Part shown: in pieces, positions 1 to 8,550 of the stretch
Numbering within the stretch: the stretch's first letter is position 1
Layout of the letters: each line of letters opens with the position of its first letter
Assembly (NCBI GenBank): GCA_024225035.1
Contig: JAAEMX010000127.1
Span: forward strand, 1-59,807
From: Lentisphaerota bacterium
GTDB lineage: Bacteria; Verrucomicrobiota; Lentisphaeria; Victivallales; Victivallaceae
Length of the DNA: 59,807 bases
Direction: 5' to 3'
Made by a program: the position numbers and the translations under genes
Notes under the pieces: generated by a model
Databases searched by the model: none
Seen by the model: the letters and a program-made list of their open reading frames with translations, nothing else
What the model was told of the DNA's origin: nothing

Positions 1-1
1 C

Positions 2-145
2 GGAAAGGGAGGATGGGGTACTATTTTTTCGGTTGGAACATGGGTGTGTTCATCCACTCTTTGCGCAATTGTTTTAATCATCCTTGTTTCTCTCTCTTTG
101 CTTCAATCAATTTTATCTTATATGCGACAATATTTTGTAAGGTAG
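2..145 (+). CDS. C-terminal tail of an unknown membrane protein (partial, enters from left edge)
   Basis: An open frame enters from the left edge and stops at a TAG, giving 47 residues. It starts with a Gly-rich stretch and contains one strongly hydrophobic segment (about residues 20-38), ending in a short basic tail. This looks like the last membrane helix of a larger protein. No family can be named from this piece, and another frame is also open for part of it, so the call is weak. Confidence 0.25.
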   Translation, partial: GKGGWGTIFSVGTWVCSSTLCAIVLIILVSLSLLQSILSYMRQYFVR

Positions 146-739
146 TTTTTAGTTTTTATTTTTCAATGGCAAAATCAGCCTGACTAACTAATTTTTACAA
201 TTATTTTAATTGCGTAGGTATTTCTTGAATTTACGGTTACGAGCGCTAAGATACTGGATTTTGGAAAAATAAATATTTTATAAAAAAAGAAATTATGCAA
301 GCAAAATGTAATTCTGATTTATCGTTTTGTCTAACTAATAATGATTTTTCTCTGGATAAACTAGTCCGATATTATCACCCCAGGTCAAGGGTGATAAATC
401 ATTAGAATTTATAAAGGTACTGTGTCAATATTTCTATGTTTAGAGGTGGGGGGACCAGCGCCCCGTTTAAATAAATTTTTACCTTTTTATTTTTAGGGGT
501 ACAAGTTGTAAGTCATTTATATATAATACTATAACTTCATTTTAAAATGTACCCCGGGTACAAGTTGAGCTCAAAGGGGGTACAAAGTGAACAAATTTGA
601 GCTTAGAAAATGTACCCCCGGGGGTACAAAAGGGGTACAAAATATTATTATTCAACTAATCTTTTCATGTTATAGAGTTTCTTGTTTTAACATAGCTCTG
701 ACTACACACAGGCTTAGCCTGGAGCAATTATAAAATTGT
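146..739. other. AT-rich non-coding stretch with a motif cluster
   Basis: About 590 bases without a convincing gene. The left half is AT-rich and featureless. The right half contains the GGGGTACAA motif cluster listed separately. It lies downstream of the SIR2-like fragment, which reads leftward, and of the membrane-protein tail, which reads rightward. Confidence 0.4.
496..640. repeat. Cluster of GGGGTACAA motifs including an 18-bp perfect palindrome
   Basis: The word GGGGTACAA or a close variant occurs at 496-504, 557-564 (CGGGTACA), 577-585, 621-629 and 632-640. Two copies are joined to their reverse complement. TGTACCCCCGGGGGTACA at 611-628 is a perfect 18-bp palindrome, and TGTACCC-C-GGGTACA occupies 549-563. 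The rest of this stretch is AT-rich, so the G/C runs stand out. It could be a set of repressor operators, iterons, or the end of a mobile element. No gene starts directly beside it. Confidence 0.55.
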
Positions 740-1312
740 TTACTTTAGTATTTTATAATATCCGCTTGAACTCTTTGGGTTTTCCCACTGAGTAAAATCA
801 GTAATATTGCTAAGACTGATGTATTCAATATTTTTACAAATCTTTTTTTCCCAAAAATTAATTCTACTATTTTCAGTCTCTTCGGAGTTATGCCATTCAA
901 TAATATTTACACAATTTATATTATCATAAGCTAAAAGGTATTCTCTAAGAATATTATTAAGGTGATCATCATTGCCTGAATACCCCAATAAAATTAGTTC
1001 ATTTGACTCTCCTAAACAAAAACCTATTTTATCCCAATATGTTTTAAGCAAACGAGAATCATCTATAACTTCTTGCTTGTATAGTTTATGAGTTAAGACA
1101 ATATGATTGTGTTCTGTATCAGGTCTTTGCAAATTTTTATAAACATCTCCTAACGATGATTTCTTAATACAACCATTTTCTTGATAAAACAAAGGAGAGC
1201 CATGAAGGTGTAAGTAAAGCCCAAAATTTTTATTGTTATGTCTTTCAAGGTTATCCTTATCAAAACCTCTTTTCTTAGTAATGCCATCGACAAGAGTCCC
1301 ATTCCATCCTCC
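740..1312 (-). pseudogene. SIR2-like domain protein, C-terminal fragment
   Basis: The minus-strand frame is open from a double stop at 1313-1318 down to 740, about 190 codons. No ATG start is present at the upstream end; the first usable start is a TTG at 1192. The encoded piece has the spacing of SIR2-like (SIR2_2) proteins: LYLHLHGSPLF followed some 60 residues later by ELILLGYSGNDDH and the final part of the NAD-binding fold. In intact relatives an N-terminal half with the nucleotide-binding loops precedes this, and it is missing here. Such proteins are frequent in anti-phage defence, but a fragment lacking its N-terminus is unlikely to work. Upstream DNA at 1315 switches abruptly to an unrelated plus-strand beta-helix sequence, so the gene was cut by rearrangement or the assembly is chimeric here. 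Family call moderate. Confidence 0.5.
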
Positions 1313-1314
1313 TT

Positions 1315-1590
1315 ATTACCAACTCATCAGCAGATATTAATGGTGGTGCAATATTTAATGAAGGTGATTTAACGTTAGAAAATGTAAATCTCATCAATAA
1401 TTATGCCGAAAACGGTGGAGGTCTTTATAACGCAGCCAGTGGTACTCTTAACTACAAAGGCGGTAATATTCTAGAAAATACTGCCGTATTGGGTGGAGGA
1501 ATGTACGCAGCAGGAGATACCACTCTTGAAGGACTAACTATTAAAGGTAATAGCGCTTATAGTGATACAAAAGATGCACATGGTGCTTGC
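1315..1590 (+). pseudogene. Beta-helix surface/autotransporter-type protein, internal fragment
   Basis: A plus-strand frame encodes about 90 residues of a parallel beta-helix repeat pattern: DINGGAIFNEGDLTLENV, then NNYAENGGGLYN, then GNILENTAVLGGGMYAAGD, with the recurrent GGG[ILM][FY] and N-x-A rungs of polymorphic outer-membrane or autotransporter adhesins. It has neither a start codon with ribosome site nor the C-terminal barrel. It is bounded on the left by the SIR2-like fragment and on the right (about 1585) by the M50/HlyD frame. It is an internal slice of a much longer secreted protein. Confidence 0.55.
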
Positions 1591-3322
1591 CTCTTATCTT
1601 TTTTTCAGGATACCTATTCTAAAGCCTGACCGCTTTTTAAGTCGGACTCTTGATGGCGTAAAGACTATTTTTAACCGCTGGACGTTTACGCTTCTGTGGA
1701 CGATAGCTATTACTGGATATATATGCCTGATAATGAATCTGCATCAGTTTGCTGATGTGTTTATCAAGTCGATTTCTTTTCAAGGGCTGGCGCGTTATTC
1801 AATAGCTGTTGTTCTTATTAAGTTTGTTCATGAATTTGCTCATGCTTATACGGCCCGTATTTTTGGGGTTAGAGTGCGGCGGATGGGGCTTGCTTTTATT
1901 GTGTTTATCCCCCGCCTGTACACTGACCTGACTGACTCATGGCGGCTGGCAAGCCGAAAGAAACGTTTTTTAATTATTATCAGTGAAATCATCATCGGAG
2001 GAGGGGCCGCATTGGTTTGGGCAAACACGCCTCCTGGGGTGACTCAGACTGTAGCCTACTACATTTTTGCCGTAAGTATAATTAACACTGTTTTGATTAA
2101 CGGTAACCCATTCATCCGTTATGACGGCTATTACATGTTGATGGACTTGACTGGAATTGATAACCTGCAGCAGCGTGGAATTGAGCGGGTAAAAAACCTG
2201 TGGCGTAAATATTTGTTTGGAATTAAACTGCCGCTTTCTGATAATTCTTCAGGCTGGAAACTGTGGTTTGTGGTGCTTTTTGGCATATGTGCCTTTATAT
2301 ATAAGTTTTTTCTATATACTTCAATTATCATGATTGTATACTTTAAGTTTACTAAAACATTAGGTATAGTATTATTGGTGCTTGAAGTTTATCTTTTGGT
2401 ATTCAAACCTTTGAAAAGTGAGATTAAATTTTTGATTATGGCTCGAAAAAAAGTTAATCGCAGGAAGTTGATTCTGTCTTCAGTCGGGGCTGCAGTTTTG
2501 TTACTGGGGATGATATTGCCGCTGCCATGGGATGTGCAACTGCCGTGTGAAGTGAAGCCAGCTGACTCTGATATCGTATCCGCAAGGTGCGATGGTTTTA
2601 TCGAGAGTCTGCCAGTTAAGGACGGACAGCAGGTAAACCGTGGACAGCTGTTGATGCTGCAGAGAAACCCCTATTTAGCCTGGCGGAAGCATGAGGCTGA
2701 GATAAATAAGAAAATCAGTCGTATAGAAGTTGATCAGGCTCAAAGTGACAATCGAAGGCTTGGGCAGGTTAAAGTCAATATGCAAGCCTGGCGTGACAGT
2801 AATGACATGTTGAAGGAACTGGAGAGAAAGCAGGCTATTCTGAAAGTTAAAAGTTCTTTAGACGGAACTTTTGTGCTTTGGGATAGACACCTTAAGCCGG
2901 GTAAATGGCTGGTTAAAGGTGAAGTTATTGGCGAAGTATTTAGGCCTGACCGGAATATCGTGTCAGCATATATTACTGAAGATGATATTAGAAAGATAAA
3001 ACTTAATGATAAAGTTAAGATATGCCTGGATGATGAAATCAACTGGTACACGGGCAGGATTACCGCGGTTAATCCGGTACCGGCAGCCATGCGTGCTACG
3101 CCTTTATTACAGCCGTTTGGCGGCAGTATTATATGCTATCCCGTGCCTGGAGGACTATTTAAACCATTGCAAAGCTGTTATCAGGTTGATATTATGGTTG
3201 ATGGAAAAAGGAAATTACCGACAGGGCGCACCGGGGTTGCAGTGATGCGTAAATACACATCACTGGGCGGTAATATTTTTAGGAAGGTATTGACCGTCTT
3301 ACAGCGGGAACTGAGTTTTTAA
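1562..3322 (+). CDS. M50-type membrane zinc peptidase / HlyD-like protein, 5'-truncated
   Basis: The frame opens with a GTG at 1562, but the first 12 or so residues derive from the neighbouring beta-helix piece. Family-like sequence begins at about FFRIPILKPDRFL. The N-terminal half is a multi-helix membrane domain with the zinc site HEFAH (residues 90-94) and a second motif NGNPFIRYDGYY (181-191), as in M50 peptidases. After about residue 300 a single helix leads to a periplasmic HlyD-like biotinyl-lipoyl part (about 325-560) with a short coiled coil. Proteins of this build sit beside RND/ABC secretion or peptide export genes and are usually around 700 residues, so the N-terminus is probably lost. 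No partner exporter is present. Function is likely impaired unless the chimeric start is used. Confidence 0.6.
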   Translation: MIQKMHMVLASYLFFRIPILKPDRFLSRTLDGVKTIFNRWTFTLLWTIAITGYICLIMNLHQFADVFIKSISFQGLARYSIAVVLIKFVHEFAHAYTARIFGVRVRRMGLAFIVFIPRLYTDLTDSWRLASRKKRFLIIISEIIIGGGAALVWANTPPGVTQTVAYYIFAVSIINTVLINGNPFIRYDGYYMLMDLTGIDNLQQRGIERVKNLWRKYLFGIKLPLSDNSSGWKLWFVVLFGICAFIYKFFLYTSIIMIVYFKFTKTLGIVLLVLEVYLLVFKPLKSEIKFLIMARKKVNRRKLILSSVGAAVLLLGMILPLPWDVQLPCEVKPADSDIVSARCDGFIESLPVKDGQQVNRGQLLMLQRNPYLAWRKHEAEINKKISRIEVDQAQSDNRRLGQVKVNMQAWRDSNDMLKELERKQAILKVKSSLDGTFVLWDRHLKPGKWLVKGEVIGEVFRPDRNIVSAYITEDDIRKIKLNDKVKICLDDEINWYTGRITAVNPVPAAMRATPLLQPFGGSIICYPVPGGLFKPLQSCYQVDIMVDGKRKLPTGRTGVAVMRKYTSLGGNIFRKVLTVLQRELSF

Positions 3323-3535
3323 TCAATCTTCAGGCTTATCATCTTCATCATCTTTGATGTCCATGGATATACCCGGTTCACTGGCCACTCTGTCCTTATC
3401 ATCTTTTTCTTCAGGTAAATCACTGGTTTTGCTGCAGGTAGAGCAACTTGACTTGTTAGCCGCAGTTTTCATGAAATACCTGATAAGAATGATGATTGCA
3501 ACCAGCAGGAGAATAATTATTACGACGTGATGCAT
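3323..3535 (-). CDS. FeoB-associated Cys-rich membrane protein
   Basis: A 70-residue protein with one N-terminal transmembrane helix (about residues 4-22), a Cys pair in CSTC (residues 31-34) and a highly acidic tail. This is the layout of the FeoB-associated Cys-rich family, small membrane proteins found next to ferrous-iron transporters and thought to take part in metal hand-over or sensing. It is the last gene of the minus-strand feo cluster, about 150 bases downstream of a second such protein. Its acidic C-terminus is longer than that of the upstream copy and could bind cations. Family call good, exact role unknown. Confidence 0.7.
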   Translation of the reverse strand: MHHVVIIILLLVAIIILIRYFMKTAANKSSCSTCSKTSDLPEEKDDKDRVASEPGISMDIKDDEDDKPED

Positions 3536-3684
3536 TGTTTAGTCCTCCGGTTAAGTTAACCTCTAAAGAGAAAATACATGCACGCAATAAGTTTTGCAAC
3601 CATCAAACTGTTTACCAGTTACGAAGAACCTCAAGCGTCGGCATTTTGCAGTTGCGCCTAAATTGGAATAATACAACTCCAAAC

Positions 3685-3867
3685 TCAAGATTCGGAGCTG
3701 TCCTCATCTTTTTTCGCACTGTGACACTTGTTGCGGTCGTCAGGAGTGCAGCTGCTGTTGCAACAAGAGCAACCGCCGCCTTCTTTTCCGACCTTGCATA
3801 GGCTTCTGATTACAACTAACAATGCTGCCAGAACAATTATTCCTACAATTACATATTCCATTTTCAC
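3685..3867 (-). CDS. FeoB-associated Cys-rich membrane protein, second copy
   Basis: A 60-residue protein: one transmembrane helix (about residues 5-22), then a basic turn and the Cys-rich sequence GGGCSCCNSSC, ending in a charged tail with one more Cys. The Cys cluster after a Gly-rich turn is typical of the FeoB-associated family. It starts 20 bases after the feoB stop, so it is almost certainly cotranscribed. The presence of two family members with different Cys spacing in one operon suggests two separate roles, or redundancy. Reading of the family is firm, its biochemical job is not known. Confidence 0.75.
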   Translation of the reverse strand: MKMEYVIVGIIVLAALLVVIRSLCKVGKEGGGCSCCNSSCTPDDRNKCHSAKKDEDSSES

Positions 3868-3887
3868 TACTCCTCATAAAAGAGAAT

Positions 3888-6251
3888 TTATTTGTAGAAA
3901 AGTAAACCTACTTGATAAATTATGGTTGCGACTATAAATGCTAGCGTAGTGCTGTAAGCAGTCGAAAATATTGCCCATCTCCATTTCCCGGTTTCCTTTT
4001 TTATGGCAACCAGAGTTACAATGCAAGGAGCATAAGCCATAATGAATATCAGGAACACGAACGCACGCAGTTTATTCCAGGATGGGTCATGCTGAATGAT
4101 TTTGGCTAGAGGTTCCGGCTCATCTACTGAATCACGACCTAGAGAATAAGCTGTCCCCATCGTTCCAAGCACCACTTCTTTAGCTGCGAAACCGCCGATA
4201 AGCGCTATGTTTTCGCGCCAGCTGAACCCTGCAAGCTTTGATACAGGGGCCAGAGATTTACCAAGGCGTCCGGCAAATGAGTATACCAGCTGTTTTTCTG
4301 CAAAAGCATTTTCTTTCTGATCCCGTTGTTCATTGTATTTGTTAAATGCAATTACAGAAGAAGGCGTTGCAGGGTTTTCCCCGGCTTTATAAGCTTCAAG
4401 TTGCTTTACAAATTCTTTGCGTTGCTTTTCAATTCCGGTTTGCACTGTTTCTGCACCAGGATTTGCAGCAGCTTTAATAGTTTTATCGAGCTCAGTTTCT
4501 GCGAAAAGCGGTGCATATGCAGTTTTAGCTGTTTCAGCACGTAAAGTTTGAGTTGCAGTGGTAATCTCTTTATCCAGAGACGATGTGTTCAAACGAGGGT
4601 AGTACATCAGAGCCCACATAATGATGCTGATTGCCAGGATAATTGTAGCTGCTTTTTTGATGAACATGTAAGTACGGTGCCATGTATCCATAAGCAGCCC
4701 TTTGAATGTCGGGACGTGATAAACCGGCAATTCCATTACAAATGGAGTCTGTTCTCCTTTTATAAGGAATTTCCGTAAGCAGAATGAGCAGCACAAAGCA
4801 AAAGCCCATGAAATCAGCCAGAGGGAAAACATCATGAGTCCTCTGTGGCTGGCAAAAAACGCTGCAATTAACATCGCATATACTGGCATTTTTGCTCCGC
4901 AGTTCATAAAAGGAGCTACCAGAATAGTGATAAGGCGATCCTTTTCTTCGCGAAGAGTTCGTGTAGCCATAACTCCTGGTACTGCACAACCTCCGGCACC
5001 AAGCCCGCCGGATACAATCATTGCAAGGATCGATTTTCCCTGCAGACCGAATATACGCAGTATGCGGTCCATAATAAATGCGACTCGAGCAATATATCCT
5101 GAATCTTCAAGGATAGCGATAAACAGGAACATAAAGAATATCAAAGGAACAAAGCCCATAACGCTGCCGACACTGCCGATAATACCGTCAGACAACAATG
5201 ATTGCAGCCAAGGGGTTGTAACATGAGCAGTAGTCAAGGCGGAAAGCCATTCAAACAGGGATTCTAAAACCCCTACTGGGCTGGTAAAACTTTCAAAAGT
5301 AATAGAGGTAGGAATCCAGTTTCCTTCTGCACAGGTAAAAACGAATTCAAACAGCAGATAAACAACCGCACAGAGAATTAGCGGTCCAAGAACACGATTG
5401 CAGACAACACGATCGATATGGTCAGTCAGCATGCGCTTGGAAACATCAGACATGTGGGTGACTTCTTTTGCCGCTCCTGCCGCAAAACCGTAACGAGCCT
5501 CAACTACAGCAGTGTTAGAGTCTTCATTTGAGTGCGCATTAATTTTGGCTTTGGCTGCCTGTACTGCTTTTTCCAGATTTTCAGTACTTTTAAGTTCTTT
5601 CATCTTTGCGAGAAGAACTTCGTCATCTTCAAGCAGCTTTACTGCAGCCCAGCGGGGAGGGAAGTTGCCGCATAGCTCAGAATATCCACATACAATCTCA
5701 GTTAGTTCAGGTAGAACGTGCTGGAGTTCATGCGTATAGGTAACAGCCTTAGGCAAAGTTTTGTCCTTTATTGTCTGCAGACAGGCTTCTTCAAGCTTAT
5801 CCAAGCCTTTGTTGCGGCTTGCAATAGTCGGAATTACCGGTATGCCAAGAATTGCACTGAGTTTTTCAGCATCGATAGTATGCCCTTTCTTTTCTGCCAC
5901 ATCTATCATATTAAGGGCTATTACCATTGGAACATGCAGTTCGAGCAACTGAGTTGTCAGATATAAATTTCTTTCAAGGTTGCTGGCGTCAACGACATTA
6001 ACAATAACATCCGGACGCTCATTGACAATGAAATCCCGGGCAACGATTTCCTCCTGCGAGTATGCGGTGAGGGAGTAAGTTCCAGGTAAATCAACTATTT
6101 CAACCTTTTCATTTGAAAAGTCTGCATATCCTTTGATGAACTCCACAGTCACGCCTGGATAGTTACCGACGCGTTGATTAGAACCGGTCATCTGGTTAAA
6201 CAAGCATGTCTTACCTGAATTAGGGTTCCCTGCTACTGCGATTCTAAACAT
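3888..6251 (-). CDS. feoB: Ferrous iron transporter FeoB
   Basis: FeoB imports Fe2+ across the inner membrane. The 787-residue protein begins with a GTPase domain: G1 GNPNSGKT (residues 8-15), G3 DLPGTY at about 56, G4 NMID at about 118. A FeoB helical domain follows, then two Gate/Nucleoside-recognition membrane blocks with the conserved stretch SGGLGAGGCAVPGVMATRTL. The length matches the usual 700-800. A charged loop of about 100 residues (560-660) separates late membrane helices. The start ATG at 6251 has an AGGGAA ribosome site. It follows feoA by about 30 bases and precedes the Cys-rich genes, forming one operon. A DtxR-like box lies upstream of the first feoA. Confidence 0.95.
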   Translation of the reverse strand: MFRIAVAGNPNSGKTCLFNQMTGSNQRVGNYPGVTVEFIKGYADFSNEKVEIVDLPGTYSLTAYSQEEIVARDFIVNERPDVIVNVVDASNLERNLYLTTQLLELHVPMVIALNMIDVAEKKGHTIDAEKLSAILGIPVIPTIASRNKGLDKLEEACLQTIKDKTLPKAVTYTHELQHVLPELTEIVCGYSELCGNFPPRWAAVKLLEDDEVLLAKMKELKSTENLEKAVQAAKAKINAHSNEDSNTAVVEARYGFAAGAAKEVTHMSDVSKRMLTDHIDRVVCNRVLGPLILCAVVYLLFEFVFTCAEGNWIPTSITFESFTSPVGVLESLFEWLSALTTAHVTTPWLQSLLSDGIIGSVGSVMGFVPLIFFMFLFIAILEDSGYIARVAFIMDRILRIFGLQGKSILAMIVSGGLGAGGCAVPGVMATRTLREEKDRLITILVAPFMNCGAKMPVYAMLIAAFFASHRGLMMFSLWLISWAFALCCSFCLRKFLIKGEQTPFVMELPVYHVPTFKGLLMDTWHRTYMFIKKAATIILAISIIMWALMYYPRLNTSSLDKEITTATQTLRAETAKTAYAPLFAETELDKTIKAAANPGAETVQTGIEKQRKEFVKQLEAYKAGENPATPSSVIAFNKYNEQRDQKENAFAEKQLVYSFAGRLGKSLAPVSKLAGFSWRENIALIGGFAAKEVVLGTMGTAYSLGRDSVDEPEPLAKIIQHDPSWNKLRAFVFLIFIMAYAPCIVTLVAIKKETGKWRWAIFSTAYSTTLAFIVATIIYQVGLLFYK

Positions 6252-6283
6252 TTAATCTATTCCCTGGAAATTTAAGTTTGAAT

Positions 6284-6511
6284 TTAAGATACTGGCTCTA
6301 CTTCAATCTGGTTTCCTTCTGAAACGCGTAAGGCCAGATTGTAGCCTTTTACTTTTATCTGGATTGGATCACGCAGAGGAGCATAGCGTTCAACTCTGAT
6401 CTCAGAAGAGGGCATTATGCCCATATCAAGCATGCGCTGTTTGATTGCGCTTGAGGATTTAAGTTTAACAACTTTAACTACATCACCCTCTTTAGCGTCG
6501 GACAAGGTCAT
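6284..6511 (-). CDS. feoA: FeoA-like SH3 protein
   Basis: A 75-residue SH3-fold protein of the FeoA family, which helps FeoB in ferrous-iron uptake. Visible family signs are the opening MTLSDAKEGDVVKVV, the middle KQRMLDMGIMPSSEIRV and the closing VKGYNLALRVSEGNQIEV. The spacing to feoB is about 30 bases. A GGGTGAT ribosome site precedes the ATG at 6511. Together with the upstream FeoA paralogue it forms a two-FeoA arrangement ahead of FeoB. Confidence 0.9.
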   Translation of the reverse strand: MTLSDAKEGDVVKVVKLKSSSAIKQRMLDMGIMPSSEIRVERYAPLRDPIQIKVKGYNLALRVSEGNQIEVEPVS

Positions 6512-6536
6512 CTTATCACCCGTATATATTGCTAGT

Positions 6537-6767
6537 TTACTTATTTTTAATTGTTACCAGGACTTTTTCAGCCATTTTGTGACCCAAAGCTATTCTTCCA
6601 CGGCTGGTACTCAACAAGACTCTGCCGCAGCCGCCTGAGCTTATTACTTCCATTCTGCATCCTTGTGAAATGCCTAGGTCAGCCAGGTTGCGCTGCATGC
6701 CACTTCCATCAGTCAGCCCGATAACTACTGCTTTATCGCCGTTTTTGAGGTCGGCTAAAGTTTTCAT
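6537..6767 (-). CDS. feoA: FeoA-like SH3 protein, first copy of the operon
   Basis: About 76 residues from the ATG at 6767: MKTLADLKNGDKAVVIG, then MQRNLADLGISQGCRMEVI, then a GRVLLSTSRGRIALG end, the FeoA pattern. An upstream in-frame start at 6848 would add 27 residues with no family similarity. The ATG at 6767 has an AGGAT ribosome site and matches the usual FeoA length, so I prefer it. It differs clearly from the second FeoA, so the pair is not a recent duplication. It is the first gene of the feo operon. Confidence 0.85.
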   Translation of the reverse strand: MKTLADLKNGDKAVVIGLTDGSGMQRNLADLGISQGCRMEVISSGGCGRVLLSTSRGRIALGHKMAEKVLVTIKNK

Positions 6768-6877
6768 TAACAAATATCCTGAACTTATGTTCTGAAAGGT
6801 CGTTATGACCTTGAATTTTTTTTGCGATAGCACCAAATTGGTACACAAATAATTTATTGCTTATAAACTGGATTAAA

Positions 6878-6891
6878 TTAGGCGTCCCTAA
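6878..6891. promoter_or_regulatory. Putative DtxR/MntR-type iron box upstream of feoA
   Basis: TTAGG-CGTC-CCTAA is a perfect inverted repeat with a 4-base centre, about 110 bases upstream of the first feoA start. DtxR/IdeR operators share the half-sites TTAGG and CCTAA. In the context of a feo operon an iron-dependent repressor site is plausible. The inference rests on a single short site, and no regulator gene is seen nearby. Confidence 0.4.
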
Positions 6892-6955
6892 CAATTTTAC
6901 AACTGCTAAACAGGAAAATAATAAGAATTTGCAATAATTTGCACATTGTATAAAG

Positions 6956-6984
6956 TTGACATGAGTGATATGTTGCGTTATGTT
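6956..6984 (+). promoter_or_regulatory. Sigma-70-like promoter for the dicarboxylate/amino-acid symporter
   Basis: A perfect TTGACA (6956-6961) is followed after 17 bases by TATGTT (6979-6984), 46 bases ahead of the symporter ATG. The -10 region overlaps a repeated ATGTTGC motif (6970-6986) that resembles the sequence upstream of the integrase at 54 kb. Confidence 0.45.
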
Positions 6985-7030
6985 GCGATGTATTGCGGTA
7001 AAATAAGATAGCTAACTAGCGGAGATTGGC

Positions 7031-8260
7031 ATGTACAAAAAACTCAAAAAGATTCCTCTGTGGGGCAAAGTTTTAATTGGTTTGGTATTAGGTGTGGTGG
7101 CCGGTTATTATATGGGAAAGAAAGCAGTCATGCTCAAACCGATTGGAGATTTGTTCATAACAGCAGTGAAGATGCTAATTGTCCCTCTGATATTTTCTTC
7201 TTTAATGGTTGGTATGACAAGTATCAAAGATATTAAGAAAATGGGTCGTATCGGACTCAAAACTTTTCTCTTCTTTGTGGTAACTACACTTTTTGCTGGC
7301 ACATTAGGCCTGATTGCCAGTAATATTTTTAAGCCTGGAGTCGGAATGGCGATGCATGCCTCTAATGCTGTGGCTCAGCAACCGCAATCTTTGACTGACA
7401 TGTTTATTCATATTATTCCGGAGAATCCAGTTCAGGCATTGGCTTCAGGTAATGTTCTTCAGATCATTGCTATTGTGATTTTCTTAGGAATTGCGGTGAA
7501 TTTAGTCGGCTCAAAGGCTCAGATTATAATAGATTTCTGTGATGCCTTGGCAACTACCATGTATAAGCTTACTGATATTATCATGAATTTTGCTCCTATT
7601 GGGGTTTTTGCCTTGATTGGCGTAGTTGTTGGTACCTCAGGTATGGAAGCGGTCAAGTTTCTGGCTAAACTGGTAGCTATTGTTTATGCAGTAAGCTTTT
7701 TCCATGTAGTTGTCGTAATGAGTTTGATTCTTATTTTCATGTGCCGTTTAAATCCTATACGGTTCTTTAAGGGTGGCTTTGATGCTATTTTACTGGCATT
7801 TTCAACTTCAAGTAGTGCCGTTGCACTTCCGGTGTCAATGCGTTGCTCTGAGGAGTCACTTGGTGTTCATGAAAATATTTACTCATTTACTCTGCCTCTT
7901 GGTGCTACAGTTAACATGAATGGGACGGCAATTTACCAGGGAGTCAGTGCGGTATTTATTGCACAGGCTTATGGCATTCAGCTGAGTATGTCGCAGTATA
8001 TAACTATCGTGACTATTTCTTCCCTTGCCGCAATTGGTACAGCTGGTATTCCCGGGGCCGGCGTAATTATGCTTTCCATGGTTTTACAGTCAGCAGGGCT
8101 GCCGCTTGACGGTGTCGCTTTGGTAATGGGAGTAGACAGAATTCTTGACATGGCAAGAACGGCAGTTAATGTTGCCGGTGGTTTGCTTGCTACTGTTTAT
8201 GTTGGCAAGTCTGAAAAGGAATTCAATCCGGAAATTTACAATACCGCTGCACAGATATAG
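7031..8260 (+). CDS. Dicarboxylate/amino acid:cation symporter (DAACS family)
   Basis: A 409-residue inner-membrane protein of the GltP/DctA/SstT family, which takes up glutamate, aspartate or C4-dicarboxylates with Na+ or H+. The hallmark re-entrant hairpin with the serine-rich motif STSSSAVALPVS (about residues 256-267) and the NMNGTAIY cation/substrate motif (about 297-304) are present, as is the later MGVDRILDMART end. Length is typical (400-430). It is monocistronic, with its own promoter and a clear terminator, and sits between iron uptake and alanine dehydrogenase. A role in feeding amino acids to the dehydrogenases downstream is an inference. Which substrate is used cannot be told from sequence. 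Confidence 0.9.
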   Translation: MYKKLKKIPLWGKVLIGLVLGVVAGYYMGKKAVMLKPIGDLFITAVKMLIVPLIFSSLMVGMTSIKDIKKMGRIGLKTFLFFVVTTLFAGTLGLIASNIFKPGVGMAMHASNAVAQQPQSLTDMFIHIIPENPVQALASGNVLQIIAIVIFLGIAVNLVGSKAQIIIDFCDALATTMYKLTDIIMNFAPIGVFALIGVVVGTSGMEAVKFLAKLVAIVYAVSFFHVVVVMSLILIFMCRLNPIRFFKGGFDAILLAFSTSSSAVALPVSMRCSEESLGVHENIYSFTLPLGATVNMNGTAIYQGVSAVFIAQAYGIQLSMSQYITIVTISSLAAIGTAGIPGAGVIMLSMVLQSAGLPLDGVALVMGVDRILDMARTAVNVAGGLLATVYVGKSEKEFNPEIYNTAAQI

Positions 8261-8291
8261 CTGTGTTAAAGGTATAGTTTTTATAAAATTT

Positions 8292-8324
8292 AAGCCGTCG
8301 GATTTATTCCGGCGGCTTTTTTTT
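8292..8324 (+). terminator. Rho-independent terminator after the symporter
   Basis: The stem AAGCCGTCGG / CCGGCGGCTT, with one G-U pair and a 7-base loop, is followed by a run of eight T. Confidence 0.85.
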
Positions 8325-8550
8325 GTTTTTGATGGAAAAATGTTCTAAAATGATAGTTAAAGCCTTTGCTAGTACGGAGTATATGAAGAATGGCTTATAT
8401 TTTTAAGTAATAATTGACAATTTTCGCAAAATTTGCAGAACTATTCTTGACTTTACGTGTCTAAACATGTAGATAGTTACATTATTCGTAATTATAAAAG
8501 TATAAATTACGTTTTACGTATTTAACCTTAAAAGAATAAGGGGATGTAAA

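Noticed and set aside
6969..6998. ATGTTGC repeats at 6969-6998 as a definite attachment site
   Set aside because: Only the first 30 bases resemble the integrase region (about 21 matches, mostly in the two ATGTTGC words). The stretch also overlaps a good promoter, so it is only mentioned as a possible relative.
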